A model generated the notes under the pieces. It was not told the origin of the DNA, did not search any database, and saw only the letters and a program-made list of their open reading frames with translations. Positions 1 to 10,034 of a stretch of DNA of 64,000 bases are shown in pieces (the stretch's first letter is position 1; each line of letters starts with the position of its first letter). The position numbers were made by a program, and so were the translations under genes. Origin of the DNA: Elephas maximus indicus (taxonomy: Eukaryota; Chordata; Mammalia; Proboscidea; Elephantidae); contig NC_064830.1 of NCBI RefSeq assembly GCF_024166365.1, forward strand, positions 87,786,721-87,850,720, in the 5' to 3' direction.

Positions 1-494
1 TTCACGTCCTTAGAACCGATATAAAGCAATATCTCAGCAAATATTAACTTGCTTTACTATTACTTCTCTTGGTCTTTCTACCACTACAAATTCCTGTACA
101 CGATACAAGAAAATTCATTCTGAAGAGCAAGAGAAAGAAAAACTTGCTTCTTCCCAAGATTTGTTCTCCAGAGAACACGAGTTATTTTGGTGGTGGGGAG
201 GGGAACCTCTATAGGGTAAACATCTTTCAACTCAGCCACAGGGGAATTTATACCAAGTTCCTCAAAAACAGCTAGAGAAAGAAAAATTAAAAAAAAGGAA
301 AAGAAATAAAAAGATGCTTTCTCTTTTTCCCTGGACTGGTCATGTGGTCAGCTGCTTTGTTTCCCAAAAATGAGTCAGCTGGGGAGAGACAGCATGTGTG
401 TTTGAGCCAGCCTGTGTCATCAAAACAGCACAGAATAGCCCCCACCACCCCGGTATATTCCATCCTGACGTGGGCCCATTTCTGCAACCTGGGG

Positions 495-850
495 CAGGCT
501 CAGGAATCAGGTACGCTCAGGTTAAAATCCCAGCTCCAACATTTCCTAGCTTGCCTGACTTTTTACCCCTCTGAGCACTGGTGGCACAGAAATTAAGCTT
601 TCAGCTGCTAACCAAAAGATCGGCAGTTCAAATCCACCAGCCGCTCCTTGGAAACCCTATGGGGCAGTTCTACACTCTCCTGTAGGGTTGTTACGAGTCA
701 AAATTGACTGGACAGCAATGGGTTTGGTGTTTTTGGCTTTAGCTTCAGTTTCTTCAACCGTAAAATGGGAATAATCTTGCCTGCCTCATAGCATTCGTGG
801 GATAAACTGAGATCATATAGGTGCCTAAGAAATGCAAGATAGTAGCAGAA
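495..850 (+). repeat. MIR element split by a SINE
   Basis: MIR-like left part (about 495-576, TTAAAATCCCAGCTCCAAC) and right part (about 745-850, CAGTTTCTTCAACCGTAAAA) read on across the inserted SINE at 577-744. Confidence 0.6.
577..744 (+). mobile_element. Afrotherian tRNA-type SINE, short form
   Basis: Diverged head CTGGTGGCACAGAAATTAAG, then GCTGCTAACC, GGAAACCCTATGGGGCAG and a tail ending near GGTTTGG. Inserted within a MIR. Confidence 0.85.
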
Positions 851-982
851 GTTGTTGTATTCTTCTTATAAAACCGCTGGCTGAGAACTTGCTGAATTTG
901 TCCCTGGATTTCTTCAACAGAAACAGCTCCTTTGAAACAGCTTCGAGAGTCGCCAGTGTTAACAGCTGCCTGCCCTTGTGGC

Positions 983-1172
983 TTGTTGTTTTTGGGTGCC
1001 GTGGAGTCCATTTCGACTCATAGTGACCCTGTGTGACAGAGTAGAACTGTCCCATAGTTTTCTAGGCTGTAATCTTTACCGGAGCAGATCACCACGTTTT
1101 CCTCCTGCAGAGCGGCCTGGTGAATTCTAACCGCCAATCTTTTGGTTAGCAGTGGGTGTGCCACCAGGGCTC
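983..1172 (-). mobile_element. Afrotherian SINE, long form
   Basis: Reverse copy ending in GTGCCACCAGGGCTCC. It includes the internal segment with GGCTGTAATCTTTACC that short copies lack. Confidence 0.85.
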
Positions 1173-1614
1173 CTTCCTTCCTCCCTCGTGCTAAGTACCC
1201 CCACTTGACAAATGGGCAAACCGAGGCACTCAGAGAGGTATTGCCACAGGCCAAAGAGGCTGTCTTCTCAAGGGCATGGAGACAGGGTTCTGCTCCTTGC
1301 AGCCTCGAAGCAGAGGCCAGTGGAAGGGAGCAGAGAGGAACTGGGTTAGACCACAGCAGGGGTCTTGAACTCAGACCCTACAGATCCTGCAGACAGCAAG
1401 AATGAGTAGGGCAGGCCGGTTGGCAAACTCTGGAAGAGGCACTTGTGATGGAGACCTTGGGCAAGTCTCTTGCCCTAGTGGCCCTCAGTCTTCTCTCTGA
1501 GCTGACCTGGGCTTTCTTGGGTCTCCGACTTCCAAGTTGTTAAGATTCCCAGCTGTGCCTTCCCTTCAGCCCCTGAACCTCAGTTTCCACGTCTGTGACA
1601 AGTGGTGGTTCACG

Positions 1615-2428
1615 GCCGCCTTGCGTGCCTCATGCATCACGGCTTGAGGGCTGTGGAGATGATGCCATCCGCCCCCAAGAGGTAGACGTCACCCTGGCGG
1701 CCCCAAATTTCTCATCAGCAGTTGACCTCTGAAGGGGAGCAGTGCGCGCCTGCGGTGGCCGAGCCTGCTCCCACCTCTTTCTCACTCCCCCTCCCCTCTG
1801 TGTGGGCGGGGCGCAGTGTGGGCGTGGCCGCGGGTGCGGCTTGTCGCCGGGACCCTGCCACATCCTGCGCTCTGCCTCCTCGCCCAGCGCACGCGTCCCT
1901 CGGATGGCGGCGCAGCGCGGCGCGCGGCCCCTGACCGACCGACTGTCGTCTCTGCCAAATGACTTCCACTCAGTGTGACTGATGGCCTCTGGGCCGACTG
2001 TGGGCCTCCTTCTCTCTGTGTGGCTGACAACCGCGCAGAGGTCTGTCTGGCTCGTTGCCTGTATGTCTGCCTGACTGGCCAGCCTTGTCTGCCGGTCTGT
2101 CCATCCCTCGGTGCGTCTGACTGGCCCCTGCCTGACAGTGTCCGTCTTCTGTTTGTGTTGTGACCTCTCTGGAGTTGACTGCTCCCTCGGTGTGGGCTGC
2201 CTCTGCGGGATAGGCCACCTGTCGCCTGTCGGTGGGGGTGACAGCTCACATGACTGTCTCCTTGATGACTCAGAGAAGATTGTGGATTCCCACCCCAGAC
2301 CCCTGCCCATCCTCTTGGACCCTCATCTCCCACTCCCACGCTGAGCCCAGCTGCTCCTCGCCATTTCTGGGAGCCTCAGGCTGCCCCCAGTGCCCCGAGT
2401 GGATTTCCCAGGAGAAGCTGGACCACAG
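1615..2428 (+). promoter_or_regulatory. IL21R: Candidate IL21R promoter and noncoding first exon
   Basis: CpG density rises sharply from about 1615 to 2115 (for example 1900-1945) against a CpG-poor background. GC boxes (GGGCGGGG near 1805, GGGCGTGG near 1821) are present. Downstream, a strong donor CAG|GTAACA lies at 2428/2429, and the first coding exon has a 5' acceptor, so at least one upstream noncoding exon must exist. An AP-1 consensus TGACTCA lies at 2266-2272. The exact transcription start is not visible. The link to IL21R is inference from position, orientation and the need for an upstream exon. Confidence 0.45.
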
Positions 2429-2879
2429 GTAACACACTCCTGTCTGCCCTGGGCTGGGCTGGGCACCCTCTCTGCCCTGGAGGCCTATCCCCTTCCTGAG
2501 GCATACAGAGCACAGGGAAGGACTGTGAGAGGACGCCTGTGCTCTGGTCAGAGTTGGGGACACCGAGGCACAGAATGCTCATACAGTGAAGCCAGACAGC
2601 TCAGGGTGACTGGAGTTCTCTGTGGATCTGCAGAAGGCCTGGAGCATGGAGGCAGGAGGATGGCTGAGATGACCCCAGCAGCTGTCTGTGAAAACAGCTT
2701 GCTAAAGGGGCAGAGTGCAGCAGGCAGGTTCCAGGCCAAACGTGGCCCAACAGTCAACCTGACTCTGGGCAGCTGAACTGGGCAGGGGTGGCAATGGGTA
2801 CGGGGAGTGTGATGCTTTTACATGGCTCATTTCATGGTGGTGGCGGTGCTGGGGGCATCAACTTTGTGCAGTTTTCTCC

Positions 2880-2990
2880 ATTTTATCTCCTTCCACAGTC
2901 CTTTGAAGTAGGAGCTGGTGAGCCCATTTCACAGTGGAAGAAATGAGGCTCAGAGAGGTAGTGATTTTTCCAAGATGGCTCAATTAGAAG
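2880..2990 (-). repeat. MIR fragment
   Basis: Antisense MIR core: CCCATTTCACAGTGGAAG followed by GAGGCTCAGAGAGGTAG. Confidence 0.55.
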
Positions 2991-3414
2991 GAAGCAGGGT
3001 GGGCTTCAACCCCCCTCAGCCGCTGCCCTCAAGTCATCTTCTCATCTTTTTCTGAAAACGTGGGGGATGGGCCCCACAGTAAGAGAGAGGTGACCCCAGG
3101 GGTGCAAGGAGCGTGGAGGGGATCAGGCTGGATCCTGCCTGAGAGGGTCTGTCAGGGAACCTCCAAGGATGGATTGAATGTTGGCATGTGAAAGAAAGGG
3201 AAAGGCAGAAAGAGGCAGAGGCCCCCAGGGGAGTAAATGCCTGGACCGGGGATCTGAGGACTTGTTGAGGAATGGTAGGTTAATGGAGCTGATCAGCTAG
3301 AGCAGGGGGCCCAGTGATCTTAGGGAGGCACGAGGCCGTCCCTGTAGGGACGTCTGCAGCTGGGGCAATGGCGGGGGGATTTCATAAGCATATGGTGGAG
3401 TGGGGAAAACCTGG

Positions 3415-3560
3415 TGATTCAAAATCTGGCCATGTGCCTTTCTAGCTCGGTGACTTTGGGTGAGTCGCTCTACTTTTTCTAGCCTCAGTTTCCTCATCTG
3501 TAAAATGGGACAAAAGTAGCTCTGCCCTCATGGGATTATTTGTGAGAACTCCGGGGCATA
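3415..3560 (+). repeat. MIR fragment
   Basis: Sense MIR core: GTGACTTTGGGTGAGTCG, then CCTCAGTTTCCTCATCTG and TAAAATGGGA. Confidence 0.7.
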
Positions 3561-3764
3561 AACTTGTGAAAGCTGCCTGCTGGAGGCCTGTGCAGAGTTG
3601 ATCGTTGGTGCCAGTTTCCCTTTTTGGAAGGGAGTTTGCATTGAGAGGAACCTCAAACCTGTGGAAGGGAAAGGCCAGGCTCCAGGAAGGTACAGGGACA
3701 CACTTGGGGAGCTGGAGTCCTGCTCCCCTAGCCCCTTGGCCTCTGACCCAACCAGGTTACAGAC

Positions 3765-3945
3765 ACTTCAGGGTATCCCATAATCCTCACAACACCAGCG
3801 GAGGCTGGAGGCCTCACTCACCCATTTCACAGATGAGGAGACTGAGTCCCAGCGGGGAGACTCTTGCCCCAGGTCATGCTACCATGAGCTGGGATCTGGG
3901 ATTGGGTCCCAGTCTGTTTGATGTCAAGTTCACAAACCCCTGGAC
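3765..3945 (-). repeat. MIR fragment
   Basis: Antisense MIR: ATAATCCTCACAACACC, CCCATTTCACAGATGAGGAG, then ACTGAGTCCCAG. Confidence 0.6.
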
Positions 3946-4433
3946 AGGATAACATAAAAATAAGACTCATGTCCTAGAGTGTCTTCTGAGAAGAAGAGTC
4001 AGGGTGGCTGGGCATCCGAGGGCAGGCAGGAAGTCCCAGGAGGGAGGCCCCTGGTCCTCTTCTCCCCACTGCTGTTTAGCACAGCCCTCGTCCTGCCTGA
4101 CTCAGCCTTGGGGGGGTTGGTGTCTGAATCCTTATTCAACACCTCAGCTGAGGAAGCTGAGAGCTCTTAACGCCCGGAGGGGGCCAGAACTGGGGTGAGG
4201 GTGACGAAGGCAAGGCCAAGGCTGAGCCCCAGGTGCTGAAGGCTCCTATCTGCCCAGTGAGTTGTCATCAGGCCAAGAGAAGGGGCGGGAGCCTGGTGGG
4301 GAGTGAGTTGGGGGCATCCCAGAGGAGGAGGCCAGCTCAAGAGAAGATGGAAGAGAGGAAAGCAGGTCACCTGGACCTTTGAGAGATGCCAGCTTCTCTG
4401 CAGCATCAGGGCCTCCTTAGTGCCCAAGAGATA

Positions 4434-4604
4434 AAACCCGTTGCCATCGAGTCAATTCTGTAGGACAGAGTAGAACTGCCCAAGGCTGTAATCGTTATGG
4501 AAGCTGACTGCCATATCTTTTTCCTGTGGAGCGGCTAGTGGGTTCGAACCACTGACCTTTTGGTTAGCAGCCAAGCACTTAACCACTGTGCCACCAGGGC
4601 TTCA
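4434..4604 (-). mobile_element. Afrotherian SINE, long form
   Basis: Reverse copy with GGACAGAGTAGAACTGCC, the internal GGCTGTAATCGTTATGG and the end AACCACTGTGCCACCAGGGC. A short part of the tail is deleted. Confidence 0.85.
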
Positions 4605-4774
4605 CTTGGTAGCTACATGAATGAAAGGGAGGGGGGCACCCCCAGCTGGGGGCGATAGCACCTTCGTAATCCCTGAAGGCAGGACTGACCACTACTCAGC
4701 CCTTCTTCACACAGCTGGGAGGTCCTTGGGGTCAGGTGGGGGCTTTGGAACTGGCTCCCCAGCACACTGCCGGT

Positions 4775-4920
4775 TGTGATCTTGGGCTGTGGAATCAGCC
4801 AGACCTGGGTTCAAGTCCCAGCTCCACCACTTAGTACCTGTGTGACGTCAAATAAGCCACCCAACGTCTCTTAGCCTCAGTTTCCTCATCTGTAATATGG
4901 GAATAAGAATGCCTTTCTCG
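4775..4920 (+). repeat. MIR element, well preserved
   Basis: Sense MIR: GGGTTCAAGTCCCAGCTC, then CCTCAGTTTCCTCATCTGTA and ATATGGGAATAA. Confidence 0.75.
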
Positions 4921-4991
4921 ACTTTGTTGTGAGGAATTTATTCAACATGCATTTATTAAGCCCGACTGCATGTCAGGCTATGACACTGAAC

Positions 4992-5195
4992 AGGTTTTGA
5001 TGGAACTTCCAGACTAAGACAGACTAGGAAGAAAGGCCTGGCAACCTGCTTCTGAAAATCAGGCAATGAAAGCCCTATGGATCACAACAGTTTGATCCCT
5101 AGCCTATTGTGGGATGGCACAGGATGGGGCAGCATTTTGTTCCTTTGTGCGTGGGGTCACCATGAGCCAGGGGCTGAATGGATGGTAGCTAACAA
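4992..5195 (+). mobile_element. RTE/BovB-derived element fragment
   Basis: Carries the afrotherian RTE segment AGACAGACTAGGAAGAAAGG, GAAAGCCCTATGGATCACAA, and a tail GGGGTCACCATGAGCC. Confidence 0.6.
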
Positions 5196-6389
5196 TTAGT
5201 GGGGACTTGCTAGGGGCTGCCCAGGGAGTCATTTAGAGGTAGAGGGAAGAAAGCTGTGAGAACACAGCCCAGAGAGGCCCAGTGCCTGGAGGAGGAGGGC
5301 TTCATGTCCTCAGGGCCCCTTCCTCACATGCTCCCCTTTGCCCTGCCTCCAGTGCCCCCAAAGGAGTGGAGGGGGGAACTGAGCTAGAAGAACTCCACCC
5401 CCGGCTCACAGGTGCGACCGCCCCCACTCCTCGCCCTGGCCCCTGGCCAAAGGGACTTTTCACGACAGCTCAAATGAGAGCTCTGAGTAAACCTGGAACT
5501 TCTGAAACGACCTGAGAATGTTCCCCTGGGAGAGGGCAGGGGCCCCATGTGAGGGCCCCAGCTGGCCACAACATCTGCAGCAGAGACTGACTCCAGCTGG
5601 CCTGCTGGTCCCTGCAGCCCCCAGAAGGGACCCAGCCCCCCACCTCTGAGCCCCCAGGGAGGTGGGGACAAGAGCACCAGCCTGGCTCCTGGACCAAGCC
5701 TGACCTTCCTTACTGTGTGACCACAGACAGGCTCTGGGCCTCCCTGGGCCTGGATCACCTCGTTTGCCAAGTGGACTTGATGGTCTAGTCCAGGCCTGGG
5801 GCCTGCAAATATTCTCCAATGCAAATTAGTCACACTCAGCCCCCTTAGGCCTGGGCAGGGGCAGGCTGGTGGGGCCTGCTGGGTAAAGAGGAGACACAAC
5901 AGCCTGCCGGCCCTGCCCCGCATGTTCCTGTCTTGTCTCAGGGGCCTTTCTTGCTCTGCCTTACTTGGGGCCAGGCTGCCCAACCCAGCCCCTCCTGGTC
6001 TGGGGGAAATGGGGCTGGAGTGAGGTGGGGCTGCAGAAGCTGAGAGAGGTTGCACAGTCTAGGCAAGGTTGCCTAGGGTGGTAGACACTGCAGGACGATA
6101 GAGGTTACACAGGCAGAAGAGGTTGCTGGGAGTGCTCCGTGGCTCAGCTAAGGGAGGTTGCGCAGGCTGGAAGACGTTTCAGGAGGGAGAGGTTGTTCAG
6201 GCTAGCAGAGGCCACATGAATGGAGATTTACTGCCTGGCTGGGAAAGAGAGAGAGAGGCTGATAGGCTAAGAGGTTGCACTGGCTGGGAAAAGACAGGCC
6301 CTTCCCGCCATGTTCCCAGGGGCCCTGGTGCAGCTGTCCCCAGACACCCATAGCCTGTCCCTCACCACTGGCCAAAAAAATATAAAAAG

Positions 6390-6560
6390 CAACTAATAGT
6401 AGCCACAGTGTGCCTAGGACCTGCCTTACTCCCTCAGCCAGGCCAGGTCCTCTGCCCCCATTCTCTAGATAAGGAAAACTGAGACTCAGAGAAAGGAAGA
6501 GACTTACCCAAGGTCTCTAACAGAGCCTCCTTTCTGACCCAGGACCACTGGGCTGTTTCT
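6390..6560 (-). repeat. MIR fragment
   Basis: Antisense MIR core: CTAGATAAGGAAAACTGAGA, CTCAGAGAAAGG. Confidence 0.5.
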
Positions 6561-6834
6561 TCCGTAGCCTGAGAGCTCCACTTGGCTAAGAACTCACTGT
6601 GGGAACCTAGGCAAGTCACCGTACCTCTCTGAAAGTTCCTTGTTATTTATCTGATGGCAGTAGTCACGATCACTCAATCTGGGAACTGAGAGTATTGCCA
6701 AGACACGGGGGTGGGGTAGGGAGAAGGCTGGAGAGTTCCTGTGGACAGCGACAAGGCTGATGGAGAAGCCAAGACCTCTCTCAGGGGCTGCCTCTGGCAC
6801 CGTTCCTTCTATAGCTAGACACAGCAGTTCTCAG

Positions 6835-7310
6835 CCTCATTCATTCACCCATTCTTCAGCTACTTACTAGCACCTACCGTGTTCCAGGCTCCGTTCTATG
6901 TAGTGGAGATACAATGGTGATAAAAATGGCTGTTTCCTTACCTTCAGGAGCTTATGGTCCAGGAAAGGGACAGGTCATAAACACAAAATCGGCACATTAC
7001 TGAGTCACAGTATTACAACTGCTATGGAGGAGACAAACATGGGGGTGTGTGCCACACAGAACCTCAGAGGAGACTCACTTCAGACAGAAAAGATGGCCTC
7101 TCTGAGGAGGCAATTTTGAGACTGAGACCTGAAGGCTGAGAAAGCCAGTCCTTCATAGAAGCAGATAACATGTTCTGGCAGAGGCAGCAACACATGCAAA
7201 GGCCCTGAGGTGGAGCATTGGAGCTTTGGCCTTCATCCTGTACACAGAGCCCCTCGATGCACTGAATTTAAGAAAAAGGAGTCAGAAACAGTAAGATTTA
7301 AGCTTAGAAT
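6835..7310 (-). repeat. L2 LINE fragment, left part
   Basis: Antisense L2: CATTCATTCACCCATTC, GCACCTACCGTGTTCCAGGC, GGAGATACAATGGTGATAAA, and GCAAAGGCCCTGAGG. The LTR that follows interrupts this fossil region. Confidence 0.6.
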
Positions 7311-7315
7311 GCAGT

Positions 7316-7839
7316 TGTTACGGATTGAATTGTGTCCCCCCAAAATGTGTGTCAACTTGGCTAGGCCATGATTCCCAGTATTATGTGGTTGTCCTCCATT
7401 TTGTGATCTGATGTGATTATCCTGTGTGTTGTAAATTCCAACGTCTATGATGTTAATGAGGCAGGATTAGAGGCAGTTATGTGAATGAGGCAGGACACAA
7501 TCTACAGGAGTAGGTTGTATGTTGAGTCAATCTCTTTTGAGATATAAAAGAGAGAAACAAGGAGAGAGGAGAGGGACCTTGTTACCACCAAGCAGGAAGA
7601 CCCAGGAGTGGAGCATGTCCTTTGGACCTGGGGTCCCTGCACTGAGAAGCTCCTAGACCAGGGAAAGATTGATAACAAGGATGTTCACCTAGAGCCGACA
7701 GAGAGAGAAAGACTCTCCCTGGAGCTGGTGTCTTGAATTCGGATTTCTAGCCTCCTAAGCTGTGAGAGAATAAATTTCGATTTGTTTAAGCCATCTACTT
7801 GTGGTATTTCTGTTATAGCAGCACAAGATAACTAAGACA
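7316..7839 (+). mobile_element. MaLR-like solo LTR, copy 1
   Basis: A 524-bp element with TG...CA ends (TGTTACGGATTGAATTGTGT ... ACTAAGACA). An internal AATAAA near 7770 would be the LTR polyadenylation signal. The flanking 5-mers GCAGT (7311-7315) and GTAGT (7840-7844) agree at four of five positions. Confidence 0.75.
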
Positions 7840-7904
7840 GTAGTGTACATAGATTTTAATGTTAAAGGAAGTCTTCACAATCCACTATATTAGGAAGCTT
7901 TCTC

Positions 7905-8335
7905 TTTAATTAGTCATCCATTAACCAAGAGTTTTGATCACCTACTATATGTTGGGCATTGGCTGGCCACTGGTTATTTAGCAGTAAAGGAGAGATCCAT
8001 GGCTCCTGCCTAGAGGTGCTCAGAATGTAGAGCTGTGTGCCCTGGTGGAGGGGTGGGCCCCAGAGGAAGGAGTGATTCTCACTCCTTGGAGAGGTCGAAA
8101 GAGATTTACAGAGGAGATGACATTTGAATTGGATTTGGAAGACAGCGTAGGAATTGACAGTCGGCCAAGGAGGGTAGAGAGTTTCAGCGACAGGGATAGC
8201 ACGCATGAAGCTTGGAACCCAGATGAATGGGGCATGTTGGTGGAGCTGTCAGGAATCTGGTGTAGCTGGAGTCCTGAGGGCATGCGTTGTTGGGGGCCAG
8301 ATCCTGAAAGATCTTGAATACTGTTTTTTCTGGAG
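7905..8335 (-). repeat. L2 LINE fragment, right part
   Basis: Antisense L2-like: CACCTACTATATGTTGGGCA, ACATTTGAATTGGATTTGGA, and GGCCAGATCCTGAAAGATCT. Confidence 0.5.
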
Positions 8336-8783
8336 GAAACATGGTTGGTTTGAGGACTGATTGGAGGGGTCACACTAGAGAGGTCAGGGAGGAGATCCAG
8401 GAGAAGGTCCAGCAGAAGCCCTCAAAGACGGGGAGAACCTGGGAGTCCTTTCTTCTGTGTTTCGTCTTGGGAAGTACCTCAGTTTTGACACTTCTCCTTC
8501 TGGTGTCCTCTTGGCTGCTGTGTCTAACACTTGTGGGGAGTCCCTCCTCACCTACCCCATTTCTTCTTGATCCCTGTGGGAACATTTTGCTTTTGCCACA
8601 CCCTCGCCTTTCACTTTCAACCCACAATGCTACCTGGGTTGGGTTAGTGTTGATGACTGATTTGAGGAACTAAACAAATCTCATCCCTGAATAATCAGTG
8701 AGGTAATGAAGATGCAGGGAAACCAAGAAATTGGGTTGTTTCCAGTTTGGGAAAGTTGTAAATAATGCTGCTATGAGCATTAT

Positions 8784-8986
8784 AAAGAGCCCTGGTGGCA
8801 CAGTGGTTAAGCACTTGTCTGCTAACCACCAGGTTGGCGGTGAGGACCCATTAGCTGCTCCGTAGGAGAAAAGATGTGGCAGCCTGCTTTCATAAATATT
8901 TGTAGCCTTGGAAACCTTATGGGGCAGTTCTACTCTCTCCTCTAGGGTCACTAAGGGTAGGAATCGGCTTGATGGCAATGGATTTT
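8784..8986 (+). mobile_element. Afrotherian SINE, long form, inserted in L1
   Basis: Complete copy from AAGAGCCCTGGTGGCACAGT to GGCTTGATGGCAATGG. Target-site duplication ATGAGCATTAT (8773-8783) / ATGAACGTTAT (8987-8997). Confidence 0.92.
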
Positions 8987-9455
8987 ATGAACGTTATGGT
9001 ACGTGTCTGCTGGTGTGTTTATTTACACATTTCTCTTTGGAATGTAACCCAGAAATGGAATTGTTGGGTCTATTGTTGAGGAAAAGTTTTCCAAAGTGGT
9101 TGCACCAATTTATACTCCTATCAGAATATTGACTAGAGATTGAGAGTTTCAGTTACTCCAAATCTTTTTCGGCACTTGGAATTGTCTGTTTTTCATTTTA
9201 GCCATTTTGGATTGGCATGTAGTGGCATCATATTGGGACGTAAATTTGCATTTCCTTGGTGAATAATAATTCTGAGCACTTTTTATATGCTTTTTCACTA
9301 TTTGGATGTTCTCTTTTGTGAACTGTTTTTTTTAACCCTTTTGTCCATTTTTAAAAAAACTAGGCTCTCTGTTTTTTCTTTCTTTTTTTATTATTTTATG
9401 GGAGTTCTTTATATATTCTTGATACAAGGCTTTTGTCAGATATTTGTATAACTGT

Positions 9456-9482
9456 CTACCTACCTACCTACCTACCTACCTG
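9456..9482. repeat. Tetranucleotide microsatellite (TACC)n
   Basis: About six perfect CTAC/TACC units within the L1 block, flanked by TGTC/TATC-rich sequence. Confidence 0.9.
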
Positions 9483-9830
9483 TCTGTCTTTCTATCCATC
9501 TATTCTCTTAAAAGTCTTAATTTTAAAGAAGTTCAATTTATCGGTCTTTTTCTTTATGGTTAGAGCTTTCTTTGTGCAGTTTAAGAAATGTTGCATGCTC
9601 TAAGGTCATGAAGATATTATCCTATGTTTGATTCTAGAAGCTTTAGTGTTCTACCTTTCCCATTTAGGTCTACAATCTATCCAGAATTGATTTTTTATGT
9701 ATGATGTGAGGTAGGGGGTCAAGTTTTATTTTTTCGGTAAGGATATGAAATTAATTTTAAAAAAATGTATCATGCTTTCCCACTGCTTTGCAGTGGTGTC
9801 TTTGTTGAAAATTAAAGGGCTATATGTGAG

Positions 9831-10034
9831 TTAAGGAGCCCTGGTGGCTCAGTGGTTAAGTGCTTGGCTGCTACCCGAGAGGTCAGTGGCTTGAACCCAA
9901 CAGCTGGTCCATGGGAGAAAGATGTGGCAGTCTGCCTCTGTAAAGATTACAGCCTTGGGGAACCTTGTGGGGCAGTTCTACTCTTTCCTATAGGGTCGCT
10001 ATATGTTGGAATCGACTCCACAGCAATGGATTTT
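9831..10034 (+). mobile_element. Afrotherian SINE, long form, inserted in L1
   Basis: Full-length copy flanked by a perfect 10-bp duplication TATATGTGAG at 9821-9830 and 10035-10044. Confidence 0.95.

Larger units (their letters stand above)
1..1614. other. Upstream flank without a recognised gene
   Basis: No coding exon is seen. The stretch holds a split MIR with an inserted SINE (about 495-850) and a second SINE at 983-1172. An AP-1-like TGAGTCA lies near 371. Confidence 0.6.

Noticed and set aside
1630-2310. 226-residue open frame on the minus strand over the CpG-rich block
   Set aside because: Low-complexity Arg/Gln/Ser/Pro composition without recognisable domains; explained by high GC content. 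The opposite strand has the promoter and exon features.
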